DNA from: Caryophanales bacterium | GTDB lineage: Bacteria; Bacillota_I; Bacilli_A; RFN20; CAG-826 | NCBI GenBank assembly: GCA_016280685.1 | Contig: JAEEHE010000087.1 | Span: forward strand, 1 to 6,980 | Reading direction: 5' to 3' | DNA length: 6,980 bases | In this document: positions 6,269-6,980 of the stretch, in pieces | Layout: every line of letters begins with the position of its first letter | Numbering within the stretch: position 1 is the first letter of the stretch | Notes under the pieces: model-generated | What the model saw: only the letters and a program-made list of their open reading frames with translations | Databases searched by the model: none | What the model was told of the DNA's origin: nothing | Made by a program: the position numbers and the translations under genes

Positions 6269-6970
6269 ATGGAGTTACAAAAAGAGAAAATATATTCAAC
6301 TTCTGAAATAATGGATTACCTTTTAAAGACGAACCCAAACCAAAAATCCGCTTCTTTATATAATCAAATTAAAAAGATGGAAGAGAAAGGTAAGATTGCA
6401 AGAATTAGCAAATCTAAATATGTCTTTAAAAATTTTATGTTGTTCTCTTACGATTTAACTAAACCCACGAAAAAAGTACTTAGACTATTAAAAAGTATTT
6501 ATTCTTTTGATTTTTGTATTTATGAAACGCAAGAGGTTTTAAATCAGTTTTTAAATCATCTGTTGTCCACTAATGCCATTATCGTAGAAGTTCCAAAGAT
6601 GTATATGGATCATGTCTTTTATACATTAAGAGACAATGGTTTTAACAACGTATTATATAATCCTAATAAAGAGGAAGTATTTAGATATCTTTCCGATAAC
6701 ACAATTGTAATTGCCCCTTTATCTAGCAAAGCTCCTATAATTAGAGAAGAACACAAAATCACAATTGAAAAATTAGTAGTTGATATAATCGTTTCTCCAC
6801 TACTGAACTGTTTTTATGAAGGTGGGGAGATAGAAAATATAATCAGTGATATTACGCATCACTACTTAGTTAAATATGACACATTAAGAACTTACGCAAA
6901 AAGAAGATATGCGTATGACAAATTAATCGAATATGTGTCTGATTTAATTAAGGAGTTTTTACGTGATTAA
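6269..6970 (+). CDS. AbiEi-like / DUF6577-type winged-helix protein, probable antitoxin
   Basis: Predicted cytoplasmic protein of 233 residues. The N-terminus holds a putative winged-helix DNA-binding domain (about 5-53, with STSEIMDYLL, a helix rich in charged residues, then a GKIARISKSKYVF hairpin). The middle and C-terminus resemble the family annotated as AbiEi-like or DUF6577: ISxxAPI-type segment (about 152-158), TIEKLVVDIIV (165-175), a region resembling FQGAELE-type motifs (FYEGGEIENII, 182-192), and a closing YAKRR helix (209-213). AbiEi antitoxins repress their own promoter and neutralise a nucleotidyltransferase toxin encoded downstream; the overlapping gene at 6963 fits this. An in-frame ATG at 6209 would add 20 hydrophobic residues, but it has no ribosome binding site and I prefer 6269, where the homology-like part begins. 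The gene appears more AT-rich than the metabolic genes, consistent with mobility. Family assignment is from pattern memory; the exact role is inferred. Confidence 0.72.
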   Translation: MELQKEKIYSTSEIMDYLLKTNPNQKSASLYNQIKKMEEKGKIARISKSKYVFKNFMLFSYDLTKPTKKVLRLLKSIYSFDFCIYETQEVLNQFLNHLLSTNAIIVEVPKMYMDHVFYTLRDNGFNNVLYNPNKEEVFRYLSDNTIVIAPLSSKAPIIREEHKITIEKLVVDIIVSPLLNCFYEGGEIENIISDITHHYLVKYDTLRTYAKRRYAYDKLIEYVSDLIKEFLRD

Positions 6971-6980
6971 AAGAGAGACA
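6963..6980 (+). CDS. Start of a downstream overlapping gene, possibly an AbiEii-like toxin (cut by window end)
   Basis: GTG at 6963 opens a frame reading MIKRET to the window edge. It overlaps the last codons of the AbiEi-like gene by eight bases and is preceded by AAGGAG (6950-6955) at seven bases, a clear ribosome binding site that otherwise would serve no gene. The overlap fits the antitoxin-then-toxin order of AbiE systems. Only six codons are visible, so the product is inferred from context alone. Confidence 0.5.

Noticed and set aside
1..6980. Alternative genetic code (TGA as Trp), CRISPR arrays, tRNA or rRNA genes
   Set aside because: Trp codons checked across the genes are TGG and no reading frame needs TGA read-through; no spaced repeats or RNA gene structures were seen.

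Overview
The window looks like chromosome from a low-GC Gram-positive bacterium (Bacillota, possibly near the Erysipelotrichia or Acholeplasma-type lineages). The evidence is AT-rich DNA, Shine-Dalgarno sites of the AGGAGG type, and Bacillota-like protein sequences. Every Trp codon checked is TGG and all seven complete genes end in TAA or TAG, so the standard bacterial code fits. The taxonomic placement is inference.

Layout: positions 1-514 (minus) hold the N-terminal 171 codons of birA, a biotin-protein ligase cut by the window edge. Positions 534-551 form a strong terminator hairpin. Positions 570-5391 are a tight minus-strand operon, transcribed pckA, oadA, oadG, biotin carrier, oadB. It encodes ATP-dependent PEP carboxykinase and all parts of a sodium-pumping oxaloacetate decarboxylase with a separate biotin carrier protein. 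Its likely promoter lies near 5437-5466 and is overlapped by a perfect 17-bp palindrome. Positions 5568-6110 (minus) encode BioY, the biotin-binding membrane subunit of an ECF transporter. A 98-158 bp divergent region separates bioY from a plus-strand AbiEi-like/DUF6577-type winged-helix protein (6269-6970). That gene overlaps the first codons of another gene at 6963, cut off by the window end. The pair resembles an AbiE-type toxin-antitoxin operon.

How the genes work together: BioY imports biotin, BirA attaches it to Lys80 of the carrier, and the carrier shuttles CO2 from OadA to the membrane pump OadB, with OadG as assembly subunit. PckA sits first in the same operon, which suggests the route PEP + CO2 + ADP to oxaloacetate + ATP, then oxaloacetate to pyruvate + CO2 with Na+ export. 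This would be a pyruvate-kinase bypass that saves energy as a sodium gradient. No biotin biosynthesis gene is visible. There is no gene-free stretch over 300 bases.
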